Shown: positions 10,973 to 21,590 of the stretch, piece by piece | Layout of the letters: every line of letters starts with the position of its first letter | Numbering within the stretch: the stretch's first letter is position 1 | NCBI GenBank assembly: GCA_963691655.1 | Contig: OY829326.1 | Location: 21,068,878-21,132,877, forward strand | Length of the DNA: 64,000 nucleotides | Origin: Toxonevra muliebris | Lineage: Eukaryota > Arthropoda > Insecta > Diptera > Pallopteridae | Reading direction: 5' to 3' | Notes under the pieces: model-generated | What the model saw: only the letters and a program-made list of their open reading frames with translations | Database searches by the model: none | What the model was told of the DNA's origin: nothing | Program-made: the position numbers and the translations under genes

Positions 10973-12164
10973 TTATGAGCTAAACTCTTTGCTTTGCTTG
11001 CACTTCCCTGTGAGCTTATTGCGTGCGTGTTACTCACAAAAGGGTGCTGACGTCGACGACTGAAGCAATTCATGTCAGCAACAACATGAAACAGATACAT
11101 GCATACATATTTATATCCAAGTATATCCAAGTAAAGGTAGTACAAGTAAATACGGCGGCAAGCATTCGCATCTACCTAGGACTTACTACCTATTGTATTT
11201 GTATGTTAGCTTGTGTTTTTCTTCTTTCATTTTTCTTTTTTTTTTGCTTTTTTTTCTTTTGCTGAATGAATGTGTGAGTAAGTGCTGGGAGTGTGTTGGC
11301 TTTGGAGAAGAGTATTATTATCGCTTGAAAAAGTATTTGTGCGTGCGTGTATAGGTCCTGTGCGTGTATGTGAGTGTGCAAGTTAAACGATGCTTGAAAA
11401 TTTTATTCGTATATATTTACGCTAATTACATATATGTGTACAAGTCATATTGATATCATTATTTGATTTGATGTTTTAAAGAAAAATCCACTGTAGATAT
11501 ATAAGTATATGTGCTTACAAGGACACCACATGGTGATATGAAGAGGCCTCAAGATATAAGAGGTTAAGCCCTGATTTATCAAATTAAAAGCTGTTTCCAC
11601 AATTAAAAGCTGTGACTTAGTACCATCGACATTGCAATTGAACATTTATCACTTCCAGTTAAAGCCGATTTTAGCTGCGTATGACAATCGTTCGGAATAA
11701 GAAGCTCTGAATTTATATATCTCTAATTACAAAGCTGCTGTGGTCTTTGCATTCGATTTGGCGCTCGTCAAACATATCACAGTCTATCAAACGAAGAATC
11801 TTCAACTCCAATCAAGCCAACATTATTTGATTGTTTCGAAACATGAAACGTACCCAGTTGCACTTACGTTATTACGAACATTATGACTAGATGCAATCTC
11901 AAATTCTGATTTTTCCAGCAGAAACACTTTGATCTCCAATGGTACCTGAGATATGAAGAGTAATTGTCGAAATTTAGACATTTTAAGAACTACTATCGAC
12001 TGAAATCCTCGAAGGAGCTGAATACTTCTAACGAATATCTGGAGATGGCGTTTAGAAACCGTAACTCGTTCTATGAATCAAAATTGGGCCGAAAACAAGA
12101 GACGCTATGGTCCTTAGTTTCTCCTTGAAACCATAGGAGCGTATACGTTTTGTTATAATGTATT

Positions 12165-12245
12165 CCGAACAGAGGGGGGGGAGGGGGGAGGAGTCAAAAT
12201 TGGTCAAAAATTGCGTTACGTAATATGTGAACGGCCCCTGATCTG
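12165..12245 (-). mobile_element. Terminal fragment of a common insect repeat (G-run plus TTACGTAA)
   Basis: A purine run (12173-12192, mostly G) is followed by GTCAAAATTGGTCAAAAATT, GCGTTACGTAATATGTGAAC and GGCCCCTG. Read on the minus strand this starts CAGGGGCCGTTCACAT, a type of end I associate with widespread insect DNA-transposon fragments. That association is from memory and is not demonstrated here. No inverted partner end was found in the neighbourhood, so it is a fragment. Confidence 0.45.
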
Positions 12246-12982
12246 CAGCCACGAATTCTATAAATTTAATCTAAGTAAAGAAGGCTCTCAGTAAAAAATT
12301 TAAGAATTGTATCGATCATAAAAACTCAGTACTGATACGATATAAGCGTTCATTCTATCCTCCGAAACTTTTTTTAAGGCTGATTTGCTTGATTCAAAAA
12401 ATAATTACCAGTTCAATAAATAGACCACAATTCAAACCTTAAAACAGATCAAACATCAAACCAAGACCCAGTCCCAAAACAAAACTAGTCCTAAATTGAG
12501 TTCGTAATTTATACATAAATTTTAACCAAAAAATGGTTTAAAACTCGCCAAAACCAAACCAAAATTTAGATGAAAAATTAAACTAAAATCTGAAAAAAAA
12601 TAGTTTTTGAATGGTTTTTGCTCTTATTGTAGGTTCTAAATGAAATTTCATCCTCACAGTAGAGTAGCTGCATTAGCAAATCTTAAATATAGCGATAGTG
12701 GTTTTAATCGTTTTTTTTTCTACAAAAATAATGAATTTTGGAACAACAAGTCAGAGCAACTGAGATTTTTTTTATCCGTTATTGGCTCTAAATAATCCAG
12801 ACGGTGGGTTAGGCTAATTTAAGGGAAAGTGCTTAGAAGATGTGAACCTCCATGGAGCCAGAAATTGGTCTATTATAAGGTTCCTGTATTTGATAATTTG
12901 AATACTTTTAAACTTTTGTTATCGATATCAAATCACCTATCGCTATTGGAGAACCGTTTTAGATTTGTTGACGGAATTACTA
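12246..12982. other. Non-coding; CCAAAA-rich degenerate simple repeat
   Basis: At 12420-12600 words such as CAAACC, CCAAAAC and AACCAAACCAAAA recur as a diffuse 5-7 bp periodic tract. No coding frame is seen. The target site of MITE copy 2 (TA at 12981-12982) closes the interval. Confidence 0.5.
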
Positions 12983-13897
12983 CACCCAGAGCAATACTTA
13001 CCTCGTTCAAAGAAAAACGGCTATCAAATTGAGGAAAAATGGGAATGATTTGGCGCCATAGAAACGGTTTCCTCATTTAGATATACAAAATTTCTTTGAA
13101 TTGAGGAAATATTTTTTCTTTATTTTAGAGAAAAATTTCTTTGAAAGAAGGAAGTTTTCTATAAATTAAAGAAATATGTTTTCAATTTGTAAAAATTGCG
13201 TTTTTCAAATGAATAATATTTTATTTTAATATGAGAAATTGTATATAATTTAGGTAAAATTTTCCTCAGTTTGAGGAATAATTTTTCATAAATTGAAGAC
13301 TACCTTTTTAGAAAAAAAATCCTCAATTTATGGAATATTTTCTACAGTGTGGTTTTAATTAAAAGGCATAGATTTTTACTTGTATTCACTTATTATTTTA
13401 TTTTTAATAAGTATTAAGGTTTACATTCATACGTTTTTTACATACACTACAGACGTCATCATTGAAGTTTATTGAAATTTATATCTTTTCAATATATTTT
13501 ATTTTTTTTTCACAATATATATATATTTTTTTTCACAAATTATATCAACAACCACAAACACAACCGCTTCGCTTGAAATAGAGACGCCAACTAAAAAATT
13601 CAAAAGAAAAACAAAGCGTACGCGATTGTCTGCTAAGGCCAAAAGAGTAAAGCTAGTATTTTGCGTATACCAAAATTTTGTATGGAGAACATTTTTGATA
13701 TATTCGTCTCTTTCTTACATTTTCTACGCAACTAAATTTATAAAAATGAAGAAATAACTTACTTGAGCACCATGGTTGCATGAAAGGAGCACATTTTTCT
13801 TAAATTTGAGGAAAATTTACTTATACATGAGAAATTTTCGTGGATTCAAATTGAGGAATTTTTTTCTTTGTTTTAGAGATGGGTATTTTTCGGGGTG
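12983..13897 (+). mobile_element. TA-flanked MITE-like element, copy 2 (inverted relative to copy 1)
   Basis: It starts CACCCAGAGCAATACTTACC at 12983 and ends GGGGTG at 13897. The left flank is TA; the right flank is TG, a decayed TA. It is the reverse complement of copy 1 over its whole length, with scattered substitutions and small indels. The core at about 13545-13740 reads on the plus strand as a Thr/Lys/Arg-rich peptide (e.g. TPTKKFKRKTKRTRL) preserved in copy 1. Being inverted and 9.6 kb apart, the two copies could form one long stem in a read-through transcript. No transposase is visible. Confidence 0.85.
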
Positions 13898-14009
13898 TGC
13901 CATTTCTTTTTAATTTTTGCAGCTTCTACAATTGTTAGGCGTTGCAACGTCAATTTTGTGAATACTTATTCTATTTAGAATTCGAGCTTGTCTATTTCCT
14001 AGAAAATGT

Positions 14010-14460
14010 ATGTTTTTTTATCTAGAATGGCCCATAATCAATCATACAATCGTTCCTCGTTTGCCTAGATTTGTTGATCGTTTCCATTGATTTCAGGTCT
14101 AAATTTGATTTCACTGTTGCCATAAGTATCTTTATTGATACCAATTCATTTTTAGAACCTAAGGTATTCTCAGCAGTTCATATGATTTTTCGTTCTATTG
14201 AATTTTACTATGTCCGGGAACATACCAGCGGCTCTGATGTTTCTTTGGATCTTACAGTCATGTTCCCAAGCGCTTTGATTGCAACTTGGTCCTCCATAAA
14301 CCTTTATGTTTTGTGCCGCTTTATCAATAACAAAGGTCTATGCTTGAAAGACACTATAGCAATCAGGCAGTTTTTCGGACTCCATGATTTTTAGTTCATC
14401 ACATTCTTGGACCCGTCAGTATAGAATTGAAGATCGTTGCTTGTAATAATCATGCTATCT
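14010..14460 (-). pseudogene. LINE (non-LTR retrotransposon) RNase H domain fossil
   Basis: Minus-strand fragments in order match the RNase H domain that I/jockey-group LINEs carry after the reverse transcriptase. DLQFYTDGSK (about 14406-14438) has the first catalytic Asp. LPDCYSVFQA (14341-14370) is the family's usual helix motif, but a stop replaces the catalytic Glu codon that normally follows Ala. YVPGHSKIQ with NEKSYELLR (about 14170-14226) corresponds to WVPGHxxxxGNExADxLA. These pieces lie in different frames with stops between them, so the copy is dead. The reverse transcriptase is absent, and the left part (14010-14150) is assigned only by position. The clade cannot be settled from this fragment. 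Confidence 0.7.
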
Positions 14461-17029
14461 TTCCATTCTTGTCTACTATGTAAGGGGGATGTAAAGCTTC
14501 TTTCTACTACCACTTGAGGGATTGCTTAGTCTTTTATTCTTTTGACGATAAAGTCGCTAGATTTTTAATTTTTGATGATGGCAAATTTCACAGTTTGTTT
14601 CCTTAAAAAAGTATTGCCAAAAAAATAGATAGTTTAATTTTTCAAAAAATCACCTAAGTTCATTATTGGCTCAGATGAATGTCGGTCCACGGCTATGGGC
14701 TGTAATGCTCACTTAAGCTCATCTAATAAAATAAAAATTATTTCAGTTCATATCCCGAATTCAAAAGCAAACAAACCAAAAAGTAGAACCTCTAATTTTT
14801 GTTATATTATTATTTTTAACGAATTCACCTGCTATTCTCATAATAAATTTGAAATTCATACAGTTTATTAAGCCCACAAAAAAAAAAAATGTTAACTCAA
14901 CAAAATGAACGTTTTAATACATAACCAAGTAGATGTTTGTATGTATGTATGCATTATGTGCTTGTATGAGAGTGTTGCAGTGTCAAAAAATTCGGTAGCA
15001 AATAAATCAACAATGCAAAAAAATCAAGAAAAGGAAACACAAAGAGGGAGAATTGCAATGAATGAGATATTGCATGAAAAGTAAGAGGAATAGCAGCAGG
15101 AATAACAACAAGAGAAATTTTAACAAATATTTGTATTTATTGCTGCATGCGAAGTAGAAACCAAAAACAGCAAAAATACAAACAAACAAAAACATTGGAA
15201 AAAGAAGGCTTAAAGTTTATGGGGTGCGCTAAATTTCGTGGAATTTCACTGTTAATTTGTGTGCCGAAAATCCAATTAAATGCTCGACAAGAAATACACA
15301 CACAAAACTATATTTATAAAAAGGAGGAAGCAAAAGAAATAAAGGAAAAAGGGAAGGAGCATTTGAGTGAGTAAGTGGTGAACCCTTTTCATCAACTTGA
15401 AAATTATGTTAGACATGAAGAGGCCAAGCCGAGACTGAGACTCAAAATCGGCCACTTGAAACTGAAAAGCGAAGACGACAAGCAATTTTTTCTTATTTCT
15501 TGCTTCTGATTTTTTTTTTGCTGTTCTGGTTGGTTGTGGCGGTGCTGTAAGAAAAAGTACACAAAACTTTACATAAATTAGAATTGAAATTTTAACGCGT
15601 ATATTTTTATTATTTTTTGCAATTTTTTATAACGACTACAAGTATGTATTTGAAAAATAAAGAAATTTGTTAAAAAGCTTTATGACAAATTTTTCATTCA
15701 ATTTTTGTTATATTTTTTTTTTGTTTTTTTATATATACATTTTTGCAAAAGTCTTAAATCATGTTGTTTGTTTGTTTGTTTGCTTGCTTGTCTGACTGGT
15801 TGTTTTGCTTGTACGCCTGTCTGTCTCTCTGTTGTTTTGTTTTTATAAAAACTCTTCTCTTTCCTCCCTCCTGCATTGAGCATTTGTCATTTCGTACGTT
15901 ATCATATCAAATAAATTTTGTTGCTTATATGGTAAGCATGGAAAACTTCATGTGTATGTGTCAGAGTGTTTCTATGGATATGTGTTTTTGTATGTGTGTG
16001 TGTGTGCAAGCAAATCCTTTTAAAACTGACAACAAAACAAAGATGAGTTTAGAAAAAAAAAACTATTGCTTTTCATTTGTGTAGTGCGTAGAATGTAAGT
16101 GCTGCTATTATCCTTTAAAATCCTTTTCTGCATAAACAACACATAAATTTTCACACAAAAAACATTACAAACATTATCAGTGAGGGAAAAGCGAGACAGT
16201 TACATAGTACAGACAAAGGAAGAGAGAGAGAGAGAGAGGGAGAGTGGAGTTGAATGAGAAAGTGAAAAAGTAAGAGAGGAACATCCATTGTTATCGTGTA
16301 GTAGTACAAAGTCCACATACGAATACCATCCCAGTTGGAAATTATTGAATCTATTGTAATTGATTTTAACTTTCTGCAAACAAATATTTATTTTCTCAAG
16401 GACATGTCTTCCAGAATTCACCATATAATCCCGACACCCATGTAAATCGGTTTATAACTTTGGAATTGAAAATGCCACTAAATGATACATAGATGCACCA
16501 AAGACTCTTTAGGGTACATAAGGTAGGCGTTTATGGTCTTAAGATTAACTACCACGAATCACTGGGGGTGCTCCCAATCACTAGCTGATCCAAAGTGTGC
16601 TTTTATTTGCAAACACCTACATATCAGTAGCTCTCCCTTCTTCATCCTGTAGTAACTTTATAGACCAAAGAATGCATGATTGTCAAAAAACTCTACCCAC
16701 TTGAGCCCGACATTGTTCCCAAGCATTTTCCAGCTAAAAATGTTAATCAATGTATTCCATCTATTCTGAACAGAAAATATCACTGACTACAGATTCCGGT
16801 TCTTTCGAGATGCCAATCAAATTACCGAACTCTTATTCAATCAGCTCTCAACTATTTTTTGAACGTCTGGTATAAGAAAAATAAAGTGCCGCAGTTGTAT
16901 TGGATTTCAGGAGAATTCTGTGAAATAGCAGGAAATGAATACAAGGTGAAATTTAAAAAGGTTGAAACATAAGAGTCAAATAAAATATGAGTATATATTA
17001 AGGGGATAAAATTTGAAACGGTTCAAATA
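14461..17029. other. AT-rich non-coding stretch with simple repeats
   Basis: It holds a GTTT/GCTT tetranucleotide run (15762-15790), a TG run near 15990-16005 and an AG run (16219-16244). Around 15000-15490 both strands give Lys- or Phe/Leu-rich frames that come from purine/pyrimidine strand bias. From 16440 to 16980 the composition is more balanced, but no known protein is seen. Confidence 0.5.
16219..16244. repeat. AG dinucleotide microsatellite
   Basis: A purine run of AG units with one GGG interruption. It encodes an artefactual Ser/Leu repeat on the minus strand. Confidence 0.85.
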
Positions 17030-17530
17030 TCGAATTTTTAAGACAAGAACAGGCTGAGAATATCAGTTGATTTCCTTAAAGGACACCAAGGACTCATAGT
17101 AAACCAGAAAAATTAAAATTTGTAGGGAAAATGTCTCAATTTAGAAAAAGGCATGATAAAATCTTATTGCGTCGATCAGCATGTCTATTGATCACAGATG
17201 TTTGAAATCGGAAAATGGGAAGACCCGGAAGTCACGCACTATGTCCTATGAAAATTTTTGTACCAAAGCCCCGAAGTATGAAAGAAAGATAAGAACTTTA
17301 TATCGATGAAAAAATTATGACAATTAATCCTGTCTTGGTCTGGAATCGAACTCACAACTTCTCATGTGAAAGACTACATAGTGCGCTACCTACCAGACTA
17401 TCGAAGTCGTCATTGGTTGCAGATAAAATCGCAAAAGGTTCAAACTCCAAATTTACTAATGCAAAAAAGAACAGGCTTAGTGTATCAGTTGATTTTCTTA
17501 ATTGAGCAATGAGGACTCAAAGAACACTTG
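17030..17530. repeat. Diverged direct duplication (~395 bp spacing)
   Basis: 17034-17107 and 17430-17515 align as direct repeats. Shared text includes GGTTCAAA, AAGAACAGGCTGAGAATATC against AAGAACAGGCTTAGTGTATC, CAGTTGATTTCCTTAA against CAGTTGATTTTCTTAA, and GGACTCA. A tRNA-like SINE head (17335-17410) lies just before the second unit. No coding sequence is seen. Confidence 0.6.
17335..17410 (-). repeat. Decayed tRNA-derived SINE head
   Basis: On the minus strand there is an A box TAGTCTGGTAG (17390-17400) and, at tRNA-like spacing, a B box GAGTTCGATTCC (17342-17353). The first bases GACGACTTCGATAG resemble those of the SINE at 7862 (CGACCTCGATAG), so this is probably an older relative. The body beyond the B box does not resemble the 7862 SINE, and no TSD was found. 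Confidence 0.55.
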
Positions 17531-19784
17531 GAAAATATTGGTATTATTTCGGATAGAAAATCTCAATACACTGGGAGAACGTGCTACTTTAGCCAACACT
17601 CAATGGAAATCATTTGATTCCCATTCTAGATCTACTCATCTTCTTGACATCCGTTGAGATGTTGGGTTTAACGCATACATTTTCTGAGACGATATAGTCT
17701 AATAGTGGGCTCACACAATAAACGAACATTTAATTTTCTGCTAAGAATTATGATTTTTCGGAAACATCATCCTCTAGTCTAGAGATTATCTACCTCATTA
17801 TGAACGCAAATTTTGTGAAAAACTCTTATATTTTTCTTCTGTTATGGCTTAAGATTGCAGTTAATCCAAAATGCTTTGAAATTGAAGAAACCAAATTCAT
17901 CGTCACAAGGAGAAAAAGTGAAGTTATTGAATAGGACTCATTAGATCAATGTGCTCAATATCGAAGACCTATCACAGAAATAATATTGAGGTTTGAGAAT
18001 ATGAAGGTTCTTTTTAGACTGTGCGGTAAAGTTTTAATTTCAAGACTTCATAACCTCCATTTTACATCATGGAGCTTTAATAGCTTAGGCGAATAGTAAT
18101 AAAAAAAACCTTGGAAAATTATTGATAAAATCTAAAATCGTTAAGCAAAATTTTTTAATATTTTTTCAAGAAGCTCAAGTTTCTAGATTCATGAAGATCT
18201 ATGGTGTGAGAGCGACAAATTAACAGTTTTTTAAGCTTGTAAACTAAAACATAGATGAATCATATATTCACTACTGGGTTGCGGAGTACCCGTACTCATA
18301 CAACCGTGTGTGATAATAACAATAGTAATAGTAATTTCAGTTAGTACTCTGCTTTTGGTTTGCAAATAATTTTGTTTTTCTGTCAGGCTCCCTATACTAC
18401 ATAAGTACTGACTTAACATTTTGCCAATGAATGTACATGTATTTATGAGCTTGAAAATTATTTTATAGTCTTACCATAGGGATTATGTAAGTACAAGTGT
18501 TTAAATTGCATTTAAATTTTACAGCCCAGAAAATTTTTGGAGCAATTCTACAAACAAAACAAAATAAGCTGTGATAATTCTTTTTTAATACATTTTTGTA
18601 TGGGAAAAGCTTACAATATTTTCACATTTTTTCATATAACATGCTTCAACTATTTGCTTATTGAATTTAATATATTTTCTTTACAGAGAAAATGCACACA
18701 AAATCAGAATGTGTGTGCAATTTTTGCAAATTTATCACTTCTCCATTTTTCATCATCATCATCATCGTCGTCGTCATCCTTTAAACTTTTCCTATATGTA
18801 CCAGTGTGAATTTAGTATGTAATCTTTAAAGTTTTTGTTGCCTGCAAGGATACATGTTTGTATGTATGTATGTATGTATATGAAACTTTGTGGTCATTCA
18901 TTTCCTTTTTTAAAGTTTGTACATTTCCTTTTAGCCTGAAAGATATTTTCCCAAAAATTCTCCGAAAAGTATTTAGTAGCAGGAAAGTGTAAGTAAATAT
19001 TGAGAAATTTCCTTTCCGAAAATATACAATATATTTCCGGTATCAACCATACAAGGATGTGTTGAGAAGAAAAATTGTGGGTGTGTTTTTGTGAAGTGAA
19101 ATCTTTAAGACTTTAATTCTTAAGTGTAGAAGTATTTAAGTAAGAAAATATGGGTTTGCCAAGCTTGAGGTTACTCGTGTATTAACTTTAAAACTATAAA
19201 ATTCTTCAAAGAATTAAGATACTTGCAAAAAATTTAAGGTCATATTATTTTATCATATCTCATCTATCGTATCTATTTAAAGATAATTTCATCATGATGT
19301 CGGTCATTTACGTTTCGTCTTCAAAACTCTACCGACCTTATTTACTTTTACCATTTTTGGCAGCATAAAATTCTATGAAAATTCCACCCGTTTGGAAAAC
19401 ATAAAGAAACTTTTCCCTTAACACTTTTCATCTAAAAATAAATGTGTAGAAAATTGTTATCATTATCATTTAAGGAAGACAAGGAGGAGTTAGAAAACAA
19501 AAAGTTTTTGTCTAACAAAAAGCAGCAGTAAAAACGAATAAAAAAAAAAATTGAGGATGTGATAAAAATATTGCCAAAAACTTTAGTATTTACTTTGTGG
19601 TTAAATGACAATTTGTGTAAAAGTTTTAAACGTAAATTGCAAAAGAAAAAGTATGTGATATATTGAAAAATGGTCATGGATGCTCAATACAAGTAAATTC
19701 ATTTAAATTTTAAGAAAATATATGAGGAAATGGACTTTAAGAAAGAAACATGTAGAAAAAATACACAGAGATTAAATAGTAGAA
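17531..19784. other. Non-coding; ATC/GTC and GTAT microsatellites
   Basis: It contains ATC units running into GTC units (18751-18778) and a GTAT tetranucleotide run (18857-18880). Nothing with protein-family resemblance is visible. Confidence 0.5.
18751..18778. repeat. ATC-GTC compound microsatellite
   Basis: Five ATC units change into GTC units, giving an artefactual poly-Ser frame on the plus strand. Confidence 0.85.
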
Positions 19785-20355
19785 GTAGAAATGTATTTTA
19801 ATGTGTGAAAATACTCATTTAACTTGGAGGCAATTCAATAGTTAGGAAATTTGAAGAAAATACACATTTGATATATAGCTAAATGTATGTTTTGCAAACA
19901 AACCAAGTACAATTTTATACAAATCTGTAAATTATCAATATTTTTTGACTATTTTTACTATACAGTGTGTATTTTTTCACAAACACAGTGTATTCTTATT
20001 ATGCAGTGAGCTGTGTTATTGTAGTATATTGTTTTTGTTCAAGTTTAGAGTTTTTTCCAATTAAACTCTTTTATATTTTCACAACATATCAAACAGTTGA
20101 AACATATTTGAATGTGTGAAAATGCTTGCTATATTATATATAAAACAAATTTCAGAAATGTGCAAATCACACAAAAATTTAAAAACATTAGAAATATATT
20201 TTAAAATTTAAAAAAAACACATGTGATATATTTTTCAAAACAAAAAAAAGTGTAAATTTTAAACAAATCTATTAATACCAATCTTTATGGCGTATTTTTA
20301 CACTGCAGTCTGTATTTTACCACATCAATGCGTATTTTTACTATGCGGTAAACAT
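19785..20355. repeat. Diverged tandem duplication, ~300 bp unit
   Basis: Two consecutive units share an ordered set of phrases: AATGTGTGAAAATACT and AATGTGTGAAAATGCT, then TTTGATATATA and TGTGATATATT, then ACAAATCTGTAAATTA and ACAAATCTATTAATA, then TTTTTACTATACAGTGTGTATTTT and TTTTTACACTGCAGTCTGTATTTT, then TTATTATGCAGTGA and TTTTACTATGCGGTAA. Each unit ends in a cluster of CAGTGTGTATT-like words. No coding capacity is seen. Confidence 0.65.
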
Positions 20356-20409
20356 TTTTTCAAATTTCGGAATAATTTTCAGAAATTTAAGTTCCCAATT
20401 GAACTTCAG

Positions 20410-20905
20410 ATTTGAGAAGTTCAAGAGCATCACTGTTCTATTCATGTCTTACTTTCTTTGTCATTTCATCCTCAGTATATTGTCAGTATATTGCAGTACG
20501 GATAAGGTCCAGAGCTCGCCGGAAAATGGCGCGACTTCAAGGGCATCACTGATTGAGATGTTTATTATGAGTTAAATTATCATTTTATCCTTAGAATATC
20601 TTCTGAGCTGAGGTACGATATAACACCAGAACTACCCGAAATATTAGCTGACCCTATGGCTTTCACTGACTGATTCGTTTCTTACGAGTCCATTTGTCAT
20701 TCCCAACCTAGAATATCGTCTGCACTAAAGTAAAGTAAAGATTAGCTCTAGAGCTATTAAAAAAAAAAAAATGGTCGGATTCCCAGGCATCACCGATCTA
20801 TCTGTTTGTTACGAGTCCGTTTGCTTTCTTCTCCTAGAATTTCGTTGGAGCTGAGGAATGATTTTGCTCCAGATCTGTCCGGAAAATGGTTTGATTCTAA
20901 TATGC
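20410..20905. repeat. Degenerate satellite, four ~115-130 bp units
   Basis: Successive units start at about 20418, 20540, 20655 and 20785 with CAAGAGCATCACTG, CAAGGGCATCACTGA, TATGGCTTTCACTGA and CCAGGCATCACCGA. Each continues through TTACGAGTCC or a related word, a CCTAGAATATCGTCTG-like word, TGAGCTGAGG, and ends TCCGGAAAATGG-like. A fifth fragment (ATTCCTAGAATATTG, about 21538-21590) lies beyond a 0.6 kb interruption, so the array was once longer. Confidence 0.7.
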
Positions 20906-20929
20906 ATTGCAGTGGGGAGACAACGGAAG

Positions 20930-21530
20930 CATTTAAAACCCAATTCTGTTTAAAATCGGATTAACCTCCTCCGGACCATTAGTCACCGATGATCCAATTT
21001 AAAAAAAAAACATTATACCTGTTTCCAATAGCTCATAATTTTTATAAAATTTTTCTAACTACATAAGTCAAAAGTTGTGGGAAAAACTATTTACTCAAAC
21101 ATGACTTCGCATATTTTTAAAATTTGGTTTACTTTTTTGGAAATATAAGTTTCCTATGGGTAACCGGTGACCCTAAGATCTACAATAGAAACTTTTTACT
21201 ATGTAATGGTAGTCAAAGAATGCGAATCTAGACTCGGTTTTGCGCTATCGTTTCTAGTTTTCTAACAGTCAAGAAAGGGTTAAGTGAAGAATTAATACTA
21301 AGTAACCTTGTCTATCTAATAAAAAAGTACAGAAAAAGTTCGTAAAAAAAAATCCAATGGATCGCCAAAGGGTCACCGGTGACCCAGGCCTTCAAAAGCG
21401 CAATATATCTGTTTTGATCAAAAAACAACAAATAAGGGTCAGAAAATACGTATCTTGACTTAGTTTTTCGCTATCTCCTCTGGTTGCCTTACGATTCCGT
21501 AAGCGTTAAGCGATTATTGTGTTCGGCCAC
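20930..21530. repeat. Segment with duplicated GGTCACCGGTGACC palindrome modules
   Basis: GGGTAACCGGTGACCC (21158-21173) and GGGTCACCGGTGACCC (21370-21385, a perfect 16-base palindrome) each lead, about 60 bases later, into matching text: AATCTAGACTCGGTTTTGCG with CTATCGTTTC, and TATCTTGACTTAGTTTTTCG with CTATCTCCTC. Each unit ends in a GGGTTAAG or GCGTTAAG word. Unit length is ~212 bp. A weaker third motif is TTAGTCACCGATGATCC at 20978. The block interrupts the satellite at 20410-20905. Confidence 0.6.
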
Positions 21531-21590
21531 AGATCTAATTCCTAGAATATTGTTTAAGTTCCGATAAACACATGACTCCAATATTTATAG

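Larger units (their letters stand above)
9766..12164. other. Non-coding stretch with microsatellites
   Basis: It contains a GTC/GTT trinucleotide run (10591-10623), dispersed ACATATGTA/CATACAT motifs typical of fly introns (10530-10560, 10650-10680), a TG run (10953-10972) and a T-rich run near 11230-11260. From 11560 to 12060 the base composition is more balanced, but no frame gives a recognisable protein. Confidence 0.5.
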
